A DNA stretch of 64,000 nt from Klenkia marina (GTDB lineage: Bacteria; Actinomycetota; Actinomycetes; Mycobacteriales; Geodermatophilaceae). The notes beneath the pieces are model-generated. The model was given only the letters and a program-made list of their open reading frames with translations, had not been told where the DNA came from and searched no databases. Position numbers and translations under genes: made by a program. Shown in pieces: positions 60,752 to 64,000 of the stretch (positions within the stretch are counted from its first letter, which is position 1; each line of letters begins with the position of its first letter). The stretch lies in assembly GCF_900101025.1 (NCBI RefSeq), contig NZ_FMUH01000001.1, positions 620,001 to 684,000 of the forward strand, written 5' to 3'.

Positions 60752-63439
60752 GTGAGTCTTCTCGTCGCCCTGGCGGCGCTCGGCGGCCTCGCCGCCGGCG
60801 CTCCGTTGCTGACCCGCGCGCTCGGGCGCAACGCCGGGTACGTCCTCGCCGCCGGGTTCCTCGGCGTCGCCTGCCTGCTCGCCGCTCACACCCCGACCGT
60901 GCTGGACGACCGCACCGTCGACTGGTCGGCCGACTGGATCCCCTCCCTCGGGGTCTCCCTGGCACTGCGGCTGGACGGCGTCTCGCTGGTGTTCAGCCTC
61001 GTCGCGCTGGTCGTCGGCGCCCTGGTGATGGCCTACTGCTGCCGCTACCTCGGCGACGCGAGCGCCCGCGGCCCGGTCTACCCGCTGCTCGCCCTCTTCG
61101 CCGCCGCGATGGTCGGGCTGGTGCTGGCCGACGACCTCGTGCTGCTCTACGTGTTCTGGGAGATCACCACCCTGTGCTCCTTCGCCCTGGTCTCCACCGC
61201 GGGCGCGAAGGCGGCCGGTCCCGGACGGCACGCACTGGTGGTCACCGTCGTCGGCGGGTTGGCGCTGCTGGTCGCCGTCGTCCTGCTGACCCTGGCCACG
61301 GGCACCACCCGGCTCTCGGCCGTCCTGGCCGACCCGGCGTCGGTCCTGGACAGCCCGTACGCGCTCCCGATCGCTGCGTGCGTGGCACTGGCCGCGTTCA
61401 CCAAGAGCGCGCAATTCCCCTTCCAGTCCTGGCTCCCCGGGGCGATGGTCGCGATGACCCCGGTCAGCGCCTACCTGCACGCCGCCACGATGGTGAAGGC
61501 CGGCATCTACCTGCTGGTCCGGATGAGCCCGTTGTTCGCCGGGCAGACCGCGTGGTCGGCCGTGCTGATCACCGTCGGGCTGACCACCGCCCTGCTCGGC
61601 GCGGTGCAGGCGCTGCGCGAGCACGACCTGAAGGCGATGCTGGCGCGCTCGACGGTCAGCCAGCTCGGCCTGCTGGTCGCGGTCATCGGCGTCGGCACCT
61701 CGACCGCCCTGGCCGCCGCGCTGCTGCACACCATGGCGCACGCCCTGTTCAAGGCCACGCTGTTCATGCTGGTCGGGATCGTCGACAAGGAGACCGGCAG
61801 CCGCGACATCCGCGAGCTGTCGGGCCTGCGCAAGGTCATGCCCTGGACGGCGGCGGCCACCGCGGTCGCGGCTCTGTCCATGGCCGGCGTGCCACCGATG
61901 CTCGGGTTCGTCAGCAAGGAGTACCTGTTCATGGGTCTCCTCTCGGCCGACGTCACGCCCTGGGCCGGTCCGGTCGCCGGGGCCGTGGCCGTCACCGCGT
62001 CGGCGCTGACCTTCGCCTACGGCGCCCGCATCGTCTGGGGCGCCTTCGGCGGGCCGGTCGAGCAGCCCGAGCTGTACGAGCCGGCGCCGGCCTTCCTCGC
62101 CCCGGCAGCCGTCGCCGCCGTGGTCGGGGTCCTGGCCGGGCCCGCCGTCTCGCTGCTCGACCCGGTGATCGACAGCGCCACCACCGACGCCCTGCCCGGT
62201 TCCACCCCGCCCTCTATCTACGCCTGGCACGGCCTCAGCCCCGAGCTGGCCATGTCGGCGACCACCGTCGCCGTCGGGCTCGTGCTGTTCTGGCAGCGCG
62301 ACCGGGTCGACGCCGCCTTGCAGCGGCTCCGGTTCCCCGACGGCCCGGCCCTGTTCACCCGCGGCCACGACGCGCTGCTGGCGTTCGGCGGCCGGGTCGG
62401 CGCCCCCGACCGGTCCCCGTCGCTGGCTGCGCACCTGGCCCGGCCGTTGCTGGCCGTCGTCGCGCTGGGAGTCGTCGGGCTCCTGACCGTCGGGCCGGTG
62501 CCCGCCCGGGTCGACGCCGGCGACCCCGGGCGCTGGCTGGTCGTCGCGCTGCTGGGCGCCGCCGTGCTGGGCACCGCACTGGCCACCCGCACCGTCGCCC
62601 TGGTCGCCCTGGTCGGGGTGGCCGGGCTGTTCGTGTCGCTGTGGCTGCTGCTGTCGGGCTCGTTGGACGTCGCGATCACGCTGCTGCTGGTCGAGGTGCT
62701 CACCGCCGTCGTGCTGGTGCTCGTGCTGCGGGACCGTCCGCTGCGGTTGCCCGCGCCCGGGCCCCGGCGGCTGCCCACCGCCGTCCTGGCCGTCGCGGTG
62801 GGCCTGGTCGCCGCGGGTGCCACCGCGGCGCTGACCGGGCGCCGCGAGCTGTCCGCGGCCGGCACCTTCTTCCTCGACCGCGCCGAGGAGCTCACCGGCG
62901 GCACCAACGTGGTGAACACCGTGCTGGTCGACTTCCGCGGCCTGGACACGCTGCTGGAGTCGGTCGTCGTCGGCGTCGCCGCCCTCGGCCTCCTGCTGCT
63001 GGGCACCGCGACCGTGCCGCACCCCACCGACACCGACGACGTCCTGCTGCGCGTGGGCACCCACCTGCTGGCCCCGGGGATGCTGCTGCTGTCGGCCTGG
63101 TTGCTGTGGCGCGGCCACGACGAGCCCGGTGGCGGGTTCATCTCCGCGCTGGTCGCCGGCATCGCGGTGGCGCTGCGCCAGCTGGCCTCGGGCACGGTGC
63201 CCACCCGCGCGTGGCTGCAGCCAGGGCCGCTGCTGGGGGTGGGCGCAGTGCTGTCCGTGGGTGTCGGGCTCGCCCCGCTGCTCGTCGGCGACGCTCTGCT
63301 CACCCCCTTCCACCTCGTCCCCTTCCTCAGCTCGGCGCTGGTGTTCGACCTCGGGGTGTGGCTCATGGTGCTGGCGCTGGTGGTCGCCGTCGTCCAGGCG
63401 TTGGGCGCCCGGCCCGAGCACGAGCAGGTGGCCGCGTGA
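60752..63439 (+). CDS. mnhA: Mrp-type Na+/H+ antiporter subunit A with fused B-like domain
   Basis: An 895-residue membrane protein. The N-terminal two thirds are the NuoL-like proton-translocating unit with about 16 helices. They include VFWEITTLCSFALV, TKSAQFPFQSWLPGAMVAMTPVSAYLHAATMVKAG (split by ion-path Lys and Glu residues), KAMLARSTVSQLG and LLHTMAHALFKATLF. The C-terminal part has the DUF4040 segment and an MnhB-like domain starting near VGTHLLAPGMLLLSAWLLWRGHDEPGGGF. A fused A-B subunit is common in actinobacteria. The GTG at 60752 is a choice because no strong ribosome site is visible. Confidence 0.9.
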   Translation: MSLLVALAALGGLAAGAPLLTRALGRNAGYVLAAGFLGVACLLAAHTPTVLDDRTVDWSADWIPSLGVSLALRLDGVSLVFSLVALVVGALVMAYCCRYLGDASARGPVYPLLALFAAAMVGLVLADDLVLLYVFWEITTLCSFALVSTAGAKAAGPGRHALVVTVVGGLALLVAVVLLTLATGTTRLSAVLADPASVLDSPYALPIAACVALAAFTKSAQFPFQSWLPGAMVAMTPVSAYLHAATMVKAGIYLLVRMSPLFAGQTAWSAVLITVGLTTALLGAVQALREHDLKAMLARSTVSQLGLLVAVIGVGTSTALAAALLHTMAHALFKATLFMLVGIVDKETGSRDIRELSGLRKVMPWTAAATAVAALSMAGVPPMLGFVSKEYLFMGLLSADVTPWAGPVAGAVAVTASALTFAYGARIVWGAFGGPVEQPELYEPAPAFLAPAAVAAVVGVLAGPAVSLLDPVIDSATTDALPGSTPPSIYAWHGLSPELAMSATTVAVGLVLFWQRDRVDAALQRLRFPDGPALFTRGHDALLAFGGRVGAPDRSPSLAAHLARPLLAVVALGVVGLLTVGPVPARVDAGDPGRWLVVALLGAAVLGTALATRTVALVALVGVAGLFVSLWLLLSGSLDVAITLLLVEVLTAVVLVLVLRDRPLRLPAPGPRRLPTAVLAVAVGLVAAGATAALTGRRELSAAGTFFLDRAEELTGGTNVVNTVLVDFRGLDTLLESVVVGVAALGLLLLGTATVPHPTDTDDVLLRVGTHLLAPGMLLLSAWLLWRGHDEPGGGFISALVAGIAVALRQLASGTVPTRAWLQPGPLLGVGAVLSVGVGLAPLLVGDALLTPFHLVPFLSSALVFDLGVWLMVLALVVAVVQALGARPEHEQVAA

Positions 63440-63756
63440 CCGCCGCGGTGGCGGTCGGCCTGCTGGTGGCCGGCGGCTCGTACCTGGTGCTGCAGCGCGG
63501 CCTGCTGCGCGTCGTCCTCGGGTTCGTGCTGCTCGGGCACGCGATGGTCGTGCTCGTGCTGGCCGCCGGCGGTGATCGCGGCGGGTTCGCGCTGCCCGGC
63601 AACGGCGGCGGCGAGCCCGCCGACCCGCTCCCCCAGGCCTTCGTGCTCACCGCGGTGGTCATCGCCTTCGCCGTCACCGTCTACCTGCTGGGCCTGCTGC
63701 GCGCCGGCTCCGAGGAGCCCAGCCCGGCCGACGACGATGCGCGGGGCCCGTCGTGA
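63436..63756 (+). CDS. mnhC: Mrp-type Na+/H+ antiporter subunit C
   Basis: A 106-residue NuoK-like subunit with three TM helices (about residues 3-20, 26-46 and 66-92). Family marks are VLGFVLLGHAMVVLVLAAG and the loop DPLPQAFVLTAVVIAFAVT, which is the MnhC/MrpC signature. The GTG overlaps the subunit A/B stop as GTGA, and its own stop overlaps the subunit D start the same way. The order A(B)-C-D is the usual mnh operon order. Confidence 0.93.
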   Translation: MTAAVAVGLLVAGGSYLVLQRGLLRVVLGFVLLGHAMVVLVLAAGGDRGGFALPGNGGGEPADPLPQAFVLTAVVIAFAVTVYLLGLLRAGSEEPSPADDDARGPS

Positions 63757-64000
63757 ACGCGCTGGTCATCGCGCCGATCGCGCTGCCGCTGGTGGCCGCT
63801 GCGGTGCTGCTTCTGGCACCCCGGTCGACCACGCTGGCCCGGGTGGTGGGCATCGGCGCCACCGCGCTGGTGGTGCTGGCCGCCGCGGTGCTGCTGGCCC
63901 GCACGCTGACCGGCGAGGTGCCGGTGGTGCAGGTCGGCGGCTGGCCGGCGGGCATCGCGATCGTCCTGGCGCTGGACGCCTTCGGCGCGCTGGTCCTGCT
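63753..64000 (+). CDS. mnhD: Mrp-type Na+/H+ antiporter subunit D, N-terminal part (runs off right edge)
   Basis: About 82 codons are visible from a GTG that overlaps the mnhC stop. The segment shows two hydrophobic helices (VIAPIALPLVAAAVLLLAP and IGATALVVLAAAVLLA), then EVPVVQVGGWPAGIAIVLALDAFGAL, matching the start of NuoN/MnhD subunits, where a GGWPAPxGI-type loop precedes the third helix. The remainder lies outside the window, as probably do the E, F and G subunits. Confidence 0.88.
   Translation, partial: MNALVIAPIALPLVAAAVLLLAPRSTTLARVVGIGATALVVLAAAVLLARTLTGEVPVVQVGGWPAGIAIVLALDAFGALVL

Overview
The window is very G+C-rich chromosomal DNA packed with short-spaced genes, many joined by 4-base start/stop overlaps (ATGA, GTGA) and many starting with GTG. 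The gene content (MarP protease, Holin-X protein, paired ArsA ATPases, a GlxR-type Crp, LAXTG/sortase proteins, Mrp antiporter) points to an actinobacterium. Geodermatophilaceae or a near relative is my best guess, by inference only. I see no IS element, phage, CRISPR array or plasmid gene, and no gene-free stretch longer than 300 bases.

1-22.7 kb is dominated by cobalamin (B12) biosynthesis. A leftward operon runs def-cobL-cobM-cobK-HAD phosphatase. cobD is divergent from it. After a MocR-type regulator comes plsC-cobQ with two small genes. A rightward operon (putative cobaltochelatase-cobO-cobB-cobE-cobC-cobT-cysG) lies behind a cobalamin riboswitch at about 14.68-14.78 kb. Late cobalt insertion is implied by CobK, CobM, CobL and the chelatase. 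cobN, cobG, cobH, cobI/J, cobU and cobS are not in the window. Between these cob segments (8.5-14.6 kb) sit accessory genes: DUF1810, a thioesterase, a PPOX flavoprotein, a methyltransferase, a VOC protein, a PemK/MazF-like protein, an AbrB-family membrane protein, and a regulator operon with two paralogous membrane proteins.

22.7-29.0 kb is a cell-envelope region: a 782-residue membrane protein, a class F-like sortase lacking an arginine after its cysteine, and two exported proteins with C-terminal sorting signals.

29.1-46.1 kb follows the order of the Mycobacterium tuberculosis Rv3667-Rv3683 block: acs, Holin-X protein, epoxide-hydrolase-like protein, marP, NUDIX, TlpA-like, nth, small membrane protein, crp, RidA, DUF4177, two ArsA ATPases, class A PBP, metallophosphoesterase. 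The whiB4/wblA gene and the metallo-beta-lactamase gene expected in this block are absent, and a lipoprotein, a cupredoxin and a second NUDIX protein are present.

46.1-64 kb holds tRNA-Pro(CGG), a three-gene lipoprotein / ATP-grasp / DUF350 cluster like E. coli yjfMCL, an amidase, two CNNM/CorC-type membrane proteins, an S9 peptidase, the leftward ask-asd-GT87 operon, a phospholipase D-like protein, an XRE regulator behind a palindromic repeat, and the start of an mnhAB-C-D (Mrp) antiporter operon that runs off the right edge.

A recurring signal is a TANNNT hexamer ending 6-8 bases before a start codon, seen at eleven genes, which suggests leaderless transcription. Two elaborate palindromic elements (18.89-18.99 kb and 59.69-59.81 kb) are the most unusual non-coding structures.
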